Origin: Bacillus sp. ISL-18
Lineage (GTDB): Bacteria; Bacillota; Bacilli; Bacillales; Cytobacillaceae
Direction of reading: 5' to 3'
DNA: 64,000 nucleotides
NCBI RefSeq assembly: GCF_018613415.1
Contig: NZ_JAGGQG010000008.1
Location: 18,405 to 82,404, forward strand
Part shown: positions 27,423-35,432 of the stretch, in pieces
Numbering within the stretch: position 1 is the stretch's first letter
How the letters are laid out: the number at the start of each line of letters is the position of its first letter
The notes under the pieces: generated by a model
Database searches by the model: none
Seen by the model: only the letters and a program-made list of their open reading frames with translations
What the model was told of the DNA's origin: nothing
Position numbers and translations under genes: made by a program

Positions 27423-27485
27423 TTAATTTTTAAGACGTATTTGGCCACAAATAGTGTTGTAGGAACAGCTAATTATTTTTAAATA

Positions 27486-27512
27486 AAAAAAGGTACCGTT
27501 TGGGTACCAAGG
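27486..27512 (-). terminator. GGTACC hairpin
   Basis: Read on the minus strand, GGTACC / GGTACC with a 5-base loop is followed by TTTTTTT. It may be a second terminator downstream of cotD. Confidence 0.5.
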
Positions 27513-27566
27513 AGATTTTGTATCTAGGAATGATTTTAGTTTATGCAGATGTCCAGAAAATGATAA

Positions 27567-27592
27567 AAAATAAACCCCATAAATGGGGTTAA
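27567..27592 (-). terminator. Terminator of cotD
   Basis: AACCCCAT / ATGGGGTT stem with a short loop, followed on the minus strand by TATTTTTT, 9 bp after the cotD stop. Confidence 0.85.
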
Positions 27593-27599
27593 AAAGAAG

Positions 27600-27992
27600 C
27601 TAAAATCCAAAAGGTCCCATCGGACAACAAGGATTGACTGGAACACCGCACATAGTATGTGTTTCACAACATTCATTTACACAGGATTCTGTGTGGGGGA
27701 AATAGTGTTGATGATTAACATGCAGCTTGTTAACGGTTGTTGTATGTGAAGGATGTAAATGTGTAACTACTTTATTAAATAAATTTGTTTTTACATATTG
27801 TTGCGCAGGGTCAACTAGTCCCGGATCATACTGTGTAGGAAACACTTGTGGTGGACAGTATTGAGGTGGACATGGTGGTGGCGGGCAGAATTGGGATGGC
27901 ATTTGTTGCATAGGAGCAATCTGATTAGGCAAGGCGTTTGGCATGGCATTCGGAAACATATTTGGTGGGACATTTCTATTTCTTTTCATCAT
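27600..27992 (-). CDS. cotD: CotD-family inner spore coat protein
   Basis: A 130-residue protein. It has a Pro/Met/Gln/Cys-rich N-terminal half (CPPPPCPPQYCPPQ) and the diagnostic CotD core HLHPSHTTTVNKLHVNHQHY, then FPHTESCVNE, with a His-rich strand pattern and a Cys-rich end (CGVPVNPCCP). CotD is a small inner-coat component made in the mother cell under SigK/GerE; no clear SigK promoter was read here. A GGAGGTCAT ribosome binding site precedes the ATG. The N-terminal Asn/Pro repeats are longer than in B. subtilis CotD. It marks the host as a spore former. Confidence 0.9.
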   Translation of the reverse strand: MMKRNRNVPPNMFPNAMPNALPNQIAPMQQMPSQFCPPPPCPPQYCPPQVFPTQYDPGLVDPAQQYVKTNLFNKVVTHLHPSHTTTVNKLHVNHQHYFPHTESCVNECCETHTMCGVPVNPCCPMGPFGF

Positions 27993-28043
27993 TAGATGAC
28001 CTCCATATAAATTTGTCTTGGTATATCATTAGTCTATTCAAAT

Positions 28044-28130
28044 TTAAATTTTGTGGACTAGTTGAATACCTATAACAAGAAAAATAAATGAAACAATAAA
28101 ATTAAATTTATATTTTGTTATTCTTTTCAT
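28044..28130 (-). CDS. Single-TM micropeptide (28 aa)
   Basis: On the minus strand an ATG follows GAGGTGATTTA and opens MKRITKYKFNFIVSFIFLVI then GIQLVHKI: a basic N-terminus and one TM helix. It lies directly upstream of cotD, in the same direction. Short, so only moderately supported. Confidence 0.45.
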   Translation of the reverse strand: MKRITKYKFNFIVSFIFLVIGIQLVHKI

Positions 28131-28179
28131 TAAATCACCTCTAACCTTATTACAAGATATAAATTTAATGGTTTAAAGT

Positions 28180-28214
28180 TATAGAGCATTTCTTTGAATG
28201 GGAATGCTTTTATT
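28180..28214 (+). terminator. Orphan hairpin with T-rich tail
   Basis: AGCATT / AATGCT stem followed by TTTTATTTATG. No + strand gene was found directly upstream. Confidence 0.4.
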
Positions 28215-28327
28215 TATGTGTAAAAAAAGAAAACAATAAATAAATTATTAAATTTAATAAATATTTATTGATAATCGATAAAAAATATATTAAAATCAAA
28301 AACAGAAATATAAGTGAGGTGCTTTAT

Positions 28328-28810
28328 ATGGAAAAAGTAACAACGTTGTTTTTAAAGATAGCGGTTATTCTTTTAGGAATCCCAGTTCTTGCTCTGTGCA
28401 TCTTTTTGGTGCCTGAGATGGCGAATCTTGCCGCAAAATTGCTTCCAGAGTTCGCTTTTATAAAATATCTCGTTTTCATCATTTTTGATGCATCGGCGAT
28501 CCCTTTTTACATTGCTTTGTATCTGGCTTTCAAACTCTTACGCTTGATCGACAGAAATAAAGCTTTCTCCGATTTATCTGTAAAAGCTTTAAATAAAATC
28601 AAATACTGTGCAATCATCATCAGTATTTTGCATGTGCTAGTTTGGCCGCTCTTCTATATCTTTGCGGAAGTAGACGACGCACCAGGAGTTATCTTTGTAG
28701 GATTGGTTGTTCCTTTTGCTTCGATAATTATCGCTGTCTTTGCAGCTGTTCTTCAAAAACTTTTACAAGAAGCAATTGATATCAAATCGGAAAATGATCT
28801 AACGGTCTGA
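28328..28810 (+). CDS. yoaS: DUF2975 membrane protein (YoaS-like)
   Basis: A 160-residue protein with four TM helices and the DUF2975 motif RLIDRNKAFSDLSVKALNKI in the central cytoplasmic loop. The frame is open from 28268, but the ATG at 28328 has AGTGAGGTG upstream and starts at the family N-terminus. The next gene, 11 bp on, is a YozG-type HTH; this DUF2975-HTH pair is conserved in Firmicutes, including B. subtilis yoaS-yozG. Function unknown, perhaps membrane control of the regulator. Confidence 0.88.
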   Translation: MEKVTTLFLKIAVILLGIPVLALCIFLVPEMANLAAKLLPEFAFIKYLVFIIFDASAIPFYIALYLAFKLLRLIDRNKAFSDLSVKALNKIKYCAIIISILHVLVWPLFYIFAEVDDAPGVIFVGLVVPFASIIIAVFAAVLQKLLQEAIDIKSENDLTV

Positions 28811-28821
28811 GGTGAATAACA

Positions 28822-29037
28822 ATGGCGATTATAATCAATATTGATGTCATGTTAGCAAAAAGGAAAATGAGCGTAACAGAGCTTACGGAGAAGGTTGGTA
28901 TAACAATGGCGAACCTTTCTATATTAAAAAATGGAAAGGCTAAAGCGATTCGATTCTCCACTTTAGAGGCAATTTGTAAGGCTTTAGAATGTCAGCCTGG
29001 AGATATATTAGAATACAAAAGTGACGAAGACAGTTAA
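28822..29037 (+). CDS. yozG: YozG-type Cro/CI HTH regulator
   Basis: A 71-residue single-domain XRE-type regulator. The pattern is IINIDVMLAKRKMSVTELTE, KVGITMANLSILKNGKAKAI, then RFSTLEAICKALECQPGDIL, the exact YozG/HTH_26 layout. It is co-transcribed with the DUF2975 gene (11-bp gap) and with the downstream membrane protein, whose ribosome binding site lies 30 bp after its stop. Confidence 0.9.
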   Translation: MAIIINIDVMLAKRKMSVTELTEKVGITMANLSILKNGKAKAIRFSTLEAICKALECQPGDILEYKSDEDS

Positions 29038-29083
29038 ACATGGTGGAGGAACTTATATAGCCATTATCAGAGGGGGTATAACG

Positions 29084-30331
29084 ATGGACATTCACAATTT
29101 GATTATTGAAAATTTAGCTAATCCGTATGAGCTGGAGAGAATGTATAGAAAAGATTCGAAAGCTTTTAAAAAATCATTCTCACACGCTTGGGAACAAAAT
29201 CCAGATTCTCAAATTCTTAGCGTATGGTATGAACGATTGTATTTCAAGGAGACGGCATATACAGGGAAAATTTTCTTGCTTCAAAAAGGATTCTTAATCA
29301 TGGGTATTTTAGCCATTCTGGCCGGAATAAGCACCAGGACCATTTTTCATTTTGTCGAACAGGAAGCAATTGCTCCAATTAATCTGGCTTTTGGTATCAT
29401 TCCCTTTATCGCTGCCTATTTTATTTACAACAATACTCCGAAAAAAAGTATTATTTATTCCCTTGCAGCGTTGTTCCTTATTTCTGGGTTTTATCTTAAT
29501 ATGCTGCCATTAAATGATAAAGACACGATGCTCCTTGTTTATTTACACCTTCCCATAATCTTATGGGTATTAGTAGGGCTTGCATTTACAGGAAATGAAT
29601 ATTCAAAAGGCAGTACAAGATTAGCTTATATTAAATTTAATTTGGAATTTTGTATTCTCTACGCCAGCATGGCAGTTAGCGGAATGGTGCTAGCAGCATT
29701 AACCATGCAGTTATTTCGATTTGTTGGCTTGAATATAGAAGACTTCTATTTTAGTAATGTCGTTTTATTTGGTGCTGCCGCACTTGCTATTGTAGCTGCG
29801 TACCTAGTATCAATGAATCTTAAACTGGCTAAGAATATTACACCCTATATCGCTAAAATTTTTAGTCCGCTTGTCCTGGTCACATTGTTGGTCTATCTTA
29901 TAACGGTTATATGGGTCGGAAAAAATCCATTCTTAGACCGCAATTTCCTCATCGCCTTCAATGGAATACTTCTTGGTGTATTGGCCGTTACCATATTTTC
30001 CATTACTGAAAGCGACTCAGACGAGAAAAAGAACATTTCAGATTATATTAATTTTGCCTTAATTGTTTTAGCGCTTATCATTGACAGTGTGGCATTGTCA
30101 GCCATCTTGTTTAGACTTTCTTCCTATGGGATTACACCTAATAGACTTGCTGTTTTAGGAGTAAACATACTTATCTGGGCAAATCTAATTTTGATCATGC
30201 TTTCCTATATCCGTTTTCTACAAAACAAATCCGGACCTTCAACGATCCAAGATGCCGTTACTAAGTATTTGCCGGTCTACGGACTTTGGGCAGCTTTCGT
30301 TACATTTACCTTTCCTCTAATTTTTAATTAG
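29084..30331 (+). CDS. Large polytopic membrane protein of unknown function
   Basis: A 415-residue membrane protein with a 60-residue cytoplasmic N-terminal region (LANPYELERMYRKDSKAFKK) and about eleven TM helices. The layout resembles DUF4153-type proteins, but I cannot confirm the family. ATG at 29084 follows AGGGGGTATAACG; an in-frame ATG at 29021 overlaps yozG and lacks a site. Third gene of the yoaS-yozG operon, so possibly under the same regulator. Confidence 0.75.
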   Translation: MDIHNLIIENLANPYELERMYRKDSKAFKKSFSHAWEQNPDSQILSVWYERLYFKETAYTGKIFLLQKGFLIMGILAILAGISTRTIFHFVEQEAIAPINLAFGIIPFIAAYFIYNNTPKKSIIYSLAALFLISGFYLNMLPLNDKDTMLLVYLHLPIILWVLVGLAFTGNEYSKGSTRLAYIKFNLEFCILYASMAVSGMVLAALTMQLFRFVGLNIEDFYFSNVVLFGAAALAIVAAYLVSMNLKLAKNITPYIAKIFSPLVLVTLLVYLITVIWVGKNPFLDRNFLIAFNGILLGVLAVTIFSITESDSDEKKNISDYINFALIVLALIIDSVALSAILFRLSSYGITPNRLAVLGVNILIWANLILIMLSYIRFLQNKSGPSTIQDAVTKYLPVYGLWAAFVTFTFPLIFN

Positions 30332-30385
30332 AAAGGCTCTGTTAATATAATAAAAAGCAATTCTTCAATAACTTATAAAATCCTT

Positions 30386-30470
30386 TGAGCCGATATTTTG
30401 CAGCTTTTTATACAAAGTTGCATACTATCGGCTTCTTTGTGCTACGGGTTAAGTTAGCTTAAGAAGAATA
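30386..30470 (+). repeat. Dispersed intergenic repeat with terminator
   Basis: Hairpin AGCCGATA...TATCGGCT plus TCTTTG (30388-30440) ends the yoaS operon. A diverged box B follows (TGCTACGGGTTAAGTTAGCT, TAAGAAGAAT). Confidence 0.65.
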
Positions 30471-30519
30471 ACTGTATCTTTTTATTGGCTTATTATGGTA
30501 AATTTGATTTGTAAGGGAA

Positions 30520-30548
30520 GAGATCAAAAAAGACAACAGAGTTATGAA
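30520..30548 (+). pseudogene. 3'-end fragment similar to the 76-aa gene
   Basis: GATCAAAAAAGACAACAGAG then TTAT matches the end of the small membrane gene at 26024-26254 (frame RSKKTTEL-stop against YSKKKTTELLS). Similarity fades upstream. It is followed by box A of a dispersed repeat, as at the other gene remnant. Confidence 0.4.
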
Positions 30549-30576
30549 ACTGCAGGCAGAAGCATTCCTGTAATAA

Positions 30577-30625
30577 GATTGTTAAGTATTGGATTTAAAC
30601 TACAGGATGCTTAAGTTAAAGAGTA
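30577..30625 (+). repeat. Dispersed intergenic repeat, box A
   Basis: AGATTGTTAAGTATTGGATT then TAAACTACAGGATGCTTAAG and TTAAAG. No hairpin or box B follows before the next gene. Confidence 0.55.
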
Positions 30626-30651
30626 GATAATGTGTACTGGAGGAATAACGG

Positions 30652-30828
30652 ATGCAAGAAGATTTGAATAAAGAAATCTTATTAGAACTAAAGAAATTGA
30701 ATCAAAAATTAGATGAATTAAATAAACCCCAAGGCTTATCTAAATCTATGAAGTTTTTCGCATTATTTATTGGATTTTCAGTAATTGGACCATTTGTTGC
30801 AGTTTTATTGGCAACGTTATTTAAATAA
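30652..30828 (+). CDS. Small protein with coiled helix and TM (58 aa)
   Basis: An ATG after TGGAGGAATAACG opens a 58-residue frame: a heptad-like charged helix (LLELKKLNQKLDELNKP) and a C-terminal TM (FFALFIGFSVIGPFVAVLLA). It lies 48 bp upstream of the signal peptidase gene and may be co-transcribed with it. Function unknown. Confidence 0.6.
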   Translation: MQEDLNKEILLELKKLNQKLDELNKPQGLSKSMKFFALFIGFSVIGPFVAVLLATLFK

Positions 30829-30876
30829 CTGCGTGTATGAGCTGATGTAAATTACCTTATTGAAAGGATGAAATAA

Positions 30877-31422
30877 ATGACAAAGGATAGAAATGGATTT
30901 TGGGAATGGATGAAGGCACTTCTTATTGCACTATTTTTTGTTTTCATTATCCGAACCTTCCTCCTTACACCAATTGTAGTAGAGGGTGCATCAATGATGC
31001 CTACATTACAAGACCAAAACCGAATGGTTGTATCAATAATAGGAGAACCCAAAAGATTTGATATCGTTGTTTTTCACGCCTCAGAAAATACAGATTATAT
31101 CAAACGTGTAATTGGTTTGCCTGGAGACCGTATTGAGTATAAGGATGATACTTTATTTGTAAATGGTAAGGCTTATAAAGAACCTTATCTGGACAAATAC
31201 AAACGAGAGATCGTTACAGGTCCACTTACAGAGAATTTTAAACTTGAGGAAACGGCAGTCGGCAGTGCAACAGTTCCTAAAGGGTATTTGTTTGTGATGG
31301 GTGATAATAGAAGAAAAAGCAAGGACAGCCGCCATATAGGGGCTATTCCAATCGATAAGGTATTAGGAACAACGAAAATGGTTTATTATCCTATTAAGGA
31401 GATAAAAATTATTGGTAAATAA
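30877..31422 (+). CDS. lepB: Signal peptidase I
   Basis: A 181-residue type-I signal peptidase of the Gram-positive SipS class. One N-terminal TM (about residues 12-30) is followed by the catalytic Ser39 in EGASMMPTL, the general base Lys76 in DYIKRVIGLPGD, and the box E motif MGDNRRKSKDSRHIG. It cleaves Sec/Tat signal peptides outside the membrane. GAAAGGATG ribosome binding site. It is probably one of several paralogues, since a 3' remnant of a near-identical gene lies at 19094-19147. A dispersed repeat follows. Confidence 0.95.
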   Translation: MTKDRNGFWEWMKALLIALFFVFIIRTFLLTPIVVEGASMMPTLQDQNRMVVSIIGEPKRFDIVVFHASENTDYIKRVIGLPGDRIEYKDDTLFVNGKAYKEPYLDKYKREIVTGPLTENFKLEETAVGSATVPKGYLFVMGDNRRKSKDSRHIGAIPIDKVLGTTKMVYYPIKEIKIIGK

Positions 31423-31434
31423 CATTCTCTTTGA

Positions 31435-31548
31435 AAGATTAAAATGCTACACATAGTTCAATTAATGGGTGCTTGGGCTCAGGATTGACGCTAGGGGGAT
31501 CCGCTTTTTATTAAAGTAACAGAGCAGTTTACTTCAATAAGAAGAGTA
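31435..31548 (+). repeat. Dispersed intergenic repeat with weak hairpin
   Basis: Box A (ATAGTTCAATTAATGGGTGC, TTGGGCTCAGGATTG), then GGGGGATCCGC with TTTTTATT, then box B (AAAGTAACAGAGCAGTTTAC, TTCAATAAGAAGAG). Confidence 0.65.
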
Positions 31549-31746
31549 CACTCCAAGTCAAGCTGAAAAATTGTAATGAATTTCCGGTGAAAAATCTTGT
31601 GAAACCGCGGCATTGGCTCTTTTTTTCTTTGTGGCGTTTAGATCAGGAAGGATTTTAAATAGCCTTGGAGAATTTTTAGATTATCTAATTAAAAGAGAAA
31701 CAGAGACTGCTAGAAAAAGGACTTAATTTAAAGAGGTGATCGGAAA

Positions 31747-31875
31747 TTGGAGACAATGAAGATAAAAAGAATTGCAGTCGATTCCATTCTTTTTACTGAC
31801 GTGGACGATTGTGAAACAGATGATGATACAGAAGATTGGGATATTCAATTTGAAGGTGGATTTATCAGTACTTGA
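31747..31875 (+). CDS. Acidic small peptide (42 aa)
   Basis: A TTG start after AAAGAGGTGA (or the ATG at 31756) opens METMKIKRIAVDSILFTDVD then DCETDDDTEDWDIQ and a short end. The middle is strongly acidic; there is no TM. A good terminator follows at 31961. It could be a small regulatory or leader peptide; no family known. Confidence 0.45.
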   Translation: METMKIKRIAVDSILFTDVDDCETDDDTEDWDIQFEGGFIST

Positions 31876-31960
31876 TGGTAGATTAGATACCACAAAATAG
31901 GTGCGGAGCAAACTTCAAAGCGGCATCTGTCCTTAAAATTTTACTTATATATAATTGTTC

Positions 31961-31998
31961 AAAAAAGTCTCGAAAATTATTTACGAGACTTTTTTTAT
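31961..31998 (+). terminator. Terminator of the acidic small gene
   Basis: AAAAAGTCTCG / CGAGACTTTTT stem, followed by a T-run. Confidence 0.85.
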
Positions 31999-32216
31999 TT
32001 ATCCATTCGCGGATAGCATGCGAACTCGTAAAGAATTCTTAATAAAACATTTTGACCGATGATTTTAACCACCCATCTATTCAAATGTTTTTGCCATAAA
32101 AATATTGGGTAGTAAAAAATACAGTATCAATAATGTTGACTCGCTAAAGTTTCTCGAGGGATGAATTGAGTTAGTTATGTTATAACCTTAGATTTAGCAA
32201 GGGGGAATCTCAAACG

Positions 32217-33908
32217 ATGGAGAAGAAATGGTGGAAGGAAAGTGTAGTGTACCAAATCTACCCGTTGAGTTTTAAGGATTCAAACGGCGACGGTATTGGG
32301 GATCTACAGGGAATTATTTCAAAACTTGATTATTTAAAGGACTTAGGTATCGATGTAATTTGGATTTGCCCTATTTATCAGTCACCCAATCACGATAACG
32401 GCTACGACATCAGTGATTACCGGGCCATTATGAAGCAGTTCGGGACGATGGAGGATTTTGATGAACTGCTTGCACAAGCTCATGAACGGGGGCTTAAAAT
32501 TATAATGGACTTGGTTATAAACCATACATCGGACGAGCATCCGTGGTTTATTGAATCTCGTTCTTCTCTTGATAATCCTAAACGGGATTATTATATCTGG
32601 AGAAAAGGGAAGAATGGCGGGCCGCCAAATAATTGGGAATCCTATTTTAGCGGATCGGTTTGGGAATATGATGAAACGACGGATGAGTACTATCTGCACC
32701 TGTATACGAAAAATCAGCCAGACCTAAATTGGGAAAATGAAAATGTCATCAGGGATGTGGAGGAGATGGTACGCTGGTGGCTAGATAAGGGTGTTGACGG
32801 ATTTCGTATGGATGCCATTGCTCACATAGTCAAAGCTGAAAATCTTCCGGATGCTCCCAATCCAAACAACCTTCCTTATGTGAGGGCCTACTCATTATTT
32901 TCCAACCTTGAAAAGGTACATACGCTGCTTCGAGATTTGAATGATAAAGTATTGTATCAGTATGACATCATGACAGTGGGTGAAACCTCCGGGCTCGGTC
33001 CTGAGCAGGCGTTAAACTATATTGGTAACGAACGGCATGAATTGAATATGGTGTTCCAATTCGAGCATATGCTGCTCGATTCTGCTACAGGAGGAACCGG
33101 TAAATGGGAGCTGACGCCCTGGAATTTGCTCGATTTAAAAAACATTATGAGTAAATGGCAGACAGTCCTTCACGAAAAAGGCTGGAACGCCAATTATCTT
33201 TGTAATCATGACCAGCCTCGCTCCGTTTCCCGCTTTGGAAATGATGGTAAATATCGAAAAGAATCTGCCAAAATGTTAGCGACCTTCCTATTAACCTTAG
33301 AAGGAACCCCATATATCTATCAAGGGGAGGAAATTGGGATGACAAATCCTCAATTCCAATCGATTCAGGACTATCGGGACATTGAGACGATTAATTATTA
33401 TCAACAGGCTGTCGAGTCCGGAACACCAATCGATACGATGATGGAGGCGATTTGGAAAAAAAGCCGGGATAATTCGCGTACTCCCATGCAGTGGGATGAT
33501 TCCCATGCCGCAGGATTTACAACGGGGACGCCCTGGATCATGGTAAATTCTAATTATCAGGAAGTCAATGTTCAAGAAGCGCTAAAGGATGAAAATTCAA
33601 TCTATCATTATTATCGGAAACTCATTGCTTTGAGGAAAAAGCATGAGGTGTTAGTGTATGGAGAATATAAGCTGTTGTTGCCTCTTGACCCGGATCTCTA
33701 CGTCTATACTCGTACATTTGAAGAAGAAATGTTCTTGATAATCTTGAATTTCTTTGATCGAACGCCTGTATTTACATTGCCCGAAGAATTGAGTAGTTTT
33801 TCAGCGGAGCTGTTACTTTCAAATTACAAGGTGGAGAAAGAGAATTTGCACGAAATAACCTTCCGGGCTTATGAAGCACGGATTTATAAATTAAAGAGCA
33901 GGGAATAA
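32217..33908 (+). CDS. malL: GH13 alpha-glucosidase (oligo-1,6-glucosidase family)
   Basis: A 563-residue cytoplasmic GH13_31 glucosidase, full length for the family. The catalytic triad is nucleophile Asp199 (DGFRMDAI), acid/base Glu256 (VGETSG) and Asp332 (NHDQPR), matching the spacing of the B. cereus enzyme (199/255/329). The QPDLNWEN block is present. The residue after the nucleophile is Ala, where alpha-1,6-specific enzymes typically have Val, so maltose-type alpha-1,4 substrates may be preferred. An AAGGGGGAA ribosome binding site precedes the ATG. It is monocistronic, with no sugar transporter adjacent. Confidence 0.93.
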   Translation: MEKKWWKESVVYQIYPLSFKDSNGDGIGDLQGIISKLDYLKDLGIDVIWICPIYQSPNHDNGYDISDYRAIMKQFGTMEDFDELLAQAHERGLKIIMDLVINHTSDEHPWFIESRSSLDNPKRDYYIWRKGKNGGPPNNWESYFSGSVWEYDETTDEYYLHLYTKNQPDLNWENENVIRDVEEMVRWWLDKGVDGFRMDAIAHIVKAENLPDAPNPNNLPYVRAYSLFSNLEKVHTLLRDLNDKVLYQYDIMTVGETSGLGPEQALNYIGNERHELNMVFQFEHMLLDSATGGTGKWELTPWNLLDLKNIMSKWQTVLHEKGWNANYLCNHDQPRSVSRFGNDGKYRKESAKMLATFLLTLEGTPYIYQGEEIGMTNPQFQSIQDYRDIETINYYQQAVESGTPIDTMMEAIWKKSRDNSRTPMQWDDSHAAGFTTGTPWIMVNSNYQEVNVQEALKDENSIYHYYRKLIALRKKHEVLVYGEYKLLLPLDPDLYVYTRTFEEEMFLIILNFFDRTPVFTLPEELSSFSAELLLSNYKVEKENLHEITFRAYEARIYKLKSRE

Positions 33909-33937
33909 AATCTCACGGAATATGATTGATGATAAAA

Positions 33938-33968
33938 CGGAAGCCTAATTTGGCTTCTGGTTATTTTT
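33938..33968 (+). terminator. Terminator of the glucosidase gene
   Basis: GAAGCC / GGCTTC stem with a 6-base loop, then TGGTTATTTTT. Confidence 0.75.
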
Positions 33969-34061
33969 AGTGAAAGAAATTCAACTATCCTAAAGGATAG
34001 TAGGGTGTGTCAGGTGAATTTTAAAGTGGACCTATTTTTTTACTAAAGGAGTGTTAGATTA

Positions 34062-34952
34062 ATGAAAATTGGTTTTATCGGTTTAGGAACGATGGGGCTG
34101 CCAATGGCAAAGAATCTGCTGAAAAATGGGTATGATCTAACGGTTTTTAATCGTACCAAAGAGAAAATGGATCTTCTCAAGGCAGAGGGAGCCATCCTTG
34201 CAGGTTCTCCTAAGGAAGTTGCCTTAAAAAGTGATATGGTTTTCACGATGCTTACGGCTGATGCGGCTGTAGAGGAAGTTGTACTTGGTGAAAATGGGAT
34301 TGTTTATGGTGCCCACCCAAGTTTAATCGTGATTGATTCCAGTACCATCTCACCATCTACATGCAAAAAATTGGCCAAGGAACTTTCAAAGCGTGAAGTG
34401 GATATGCTTGATGCTCCGGTTACAGGCAGTGAACCGCAAGCCATTGAGGGAATTCTTACTTTTATGGTAGGCGGTAAAAAAGAAATTTTTGAAAAATGTA
34501 TGCCTTTGTTTTTAGCGACAGGACAAGGTGCATATTATATGGGCGAAAATGGGAAGGGCTCCTATACGAAGTTAGCTAATAATATCATGTCTGCCATTAA
34601 TCTACTATCGTTCACAGAAGCGGTCACGATGGCAACAAAAGCTGGCATTGACCCGGAAATCTTTGTTAAGGTCGTCAATGGCGGAGGAGCTAGAAGCGGC
34701 CAAGTCGACAATAAGGCACCCAAGATTTTAAATCGCGATTTTACACCACACTTTATGACGAAATTAATACATAAAGATCTTGGTTTAGCAACGGATGTAG
34801 CAAAAGAATTAGAAGTTTCAACGCCTGTTCTCGCCATAGTAAAAGAAATCTTTCAAATGGCTAAAGCAAAAGGATATGGTTCAGAAGATATGAGCGCCGT
34901 CATTAAATGCTATGAAGAGTGGGCAGGGGTTACAGTTGAAAAGGTAAAATAA
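34062..34952 (+). CDS. 3-hydroxyisobutyrate dehydrogenase-family oxidoreductase
   Basis: A 296-residue beta-hydroxyacid dehydrogenase. The N-terminal Rossmann motif is KIGFIGLGTMGLPMAKNLLK; substrate-binding DAPVTGSEPQAIEG follows, and catalytic-type Lys lies in GSYTKLANNIM (the GxxxKxxxN motif). The C-terminal all-helical domain is complete. Members reduce 3-hydroxyisobutyrate, tartronate semialdehyde or succinic semialdehyde; which applies is unclear. AAAGGAGTG ribosome binding site. Single gene with its own terminator. Confidence 0.92.
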   Translation: MKIGFIGLGTMGLPMAKNLLKNGYDLTVFNRTKEKMDLLKAEGAILAGSPKEVALKSDMVFTMLTADAAVEEVVLGENGIVYGAHPSLIVIDSSTISPSTCKKLAKELSKREVDMLDAPVTGSEPQAIEGILTFMVGGKKEIFEKCMPLFLATGQGAYYMGENGKGSYTKLANNIMSAINLLSFTEAVTMATKAGIDPEIFVKVVNGGGARSGQVDNKAPKILNRDFTPHFMTKLIHKDLGLATDVAKELEVSTPVLAIVKEIFQMAKAKGYGSEDMSAVIKCYEEWAGVTVEKVK

Positions 34953-34985
34953 ATTGCCAATCCGAGAAGATCACCTATAATTTTT

Positions 34986-35013
34986 ACGTCATCCTAACCG
35001 GTGACGTTTTTTT
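34986..35013 (+). terminator. Terminator of the HIBADH-type gene
   Basis: ACGTCA / TGACGT stem with a 10-base loop, followed by TTTTTTT. Confidence 0.8.
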
Positions 35014-35066
35014 ATTAACCATATTCAAGTATAAGGAATATGATAAAAAAAGTGAGGTGAATAGGT

Positions 35067-35240
35067 ATGTCCGATTTTACTCCAGGTTCTTATGTAACTG
35101 CTCATTTTATCGACGGGACAGCGGTAGAATTTAAACTTATTTCTTTACATGTTACTTATTTTGTAGGAATAAATAGCTTTGGGCATACGGTTTTAATTCC
35201 TTTTGATAATGTTAAGTATTTAGAAAGCAAAGCGCTCTAA
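35067..35240 (+). CDS. Small hypothetical protein (57 aa)
   Basis: An ATG after AGTGAGGTGAATAGG opens a 57-residue, beta-rich soluble frame (FTPGSYVTAHFIDGTAVEFK, then LISLHVTYFVG and FGHTVLIPFDNVKY). The pattern of short strands suggests an SH3- or Sm-like barrel. Function unknown. The stop is followed by the LexA-box promoter of the nuclease gene. Confidence 0.6.
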   Translation: MSDFTPGSYVTAHFIDGTAVEFKLISLHVTYFVGINSFGHTVLIPFDNVKYLESKAL

Positions 35241-35274
35241 GGAAGAGAAGCGTTTTTCTTTTTTTTATTTATCC

Positions 35275-35296
35275 AGAACGTTTGTTCGTGTATAAT
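35275..35296 (+). promoter_or_regulatory. LexA (DinR)-like box overlapping an extended -10 promoter
   Basis: AGAACGTTTGTTCG (35275-35288) keeps the essential GAAC-N4-GTTC of the Bacillus LexA box and matches 12 of 14 consensus positions. TG-TATAAT (35289-35296) follows at once as an extended -10, so LexA bound here would block RNA polymerase. It lies about 145 bp before the protease-nuclease gene. SOS control is inference from sequence. Confidence 0.6.
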
Positions 35297-35310
35297 AAGG
35301 GTAATAAAGA

Positions 35311-35372
35311 AAAGGGGGATGACAGCGATTGCTTATTGCGTTCGAGACAGTATGAAGTGACAGATCCCCTTT
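35311..35372 (+). other. Structured leader with a 13-codon frame
   Basis: AAAGGGGGAT at 35311 pairs with ATCCCCTTT at 35364-35372. The loop carries ATG...TGA (MTAIAYCVRDSMK) with the AAGGGGG of the stem as its ribosome binding site. It may be a leader peptide or attenuation-like element in the 5' UTR of the nuclease gene. Confidence 0.35.
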
Positions 35373-35432
35373 GTAATGTCGGAGTAAATAAAGATGTAGC
35401 GGGATTATGATTAATATTTTAGGAGGGAGAAT

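Noticed and set aside
34043..34246. A minus-strand frame at the start of the HIBADH-type gene
   Set aside because: Antisense shadow of a gene with a complete Rossmann motif.
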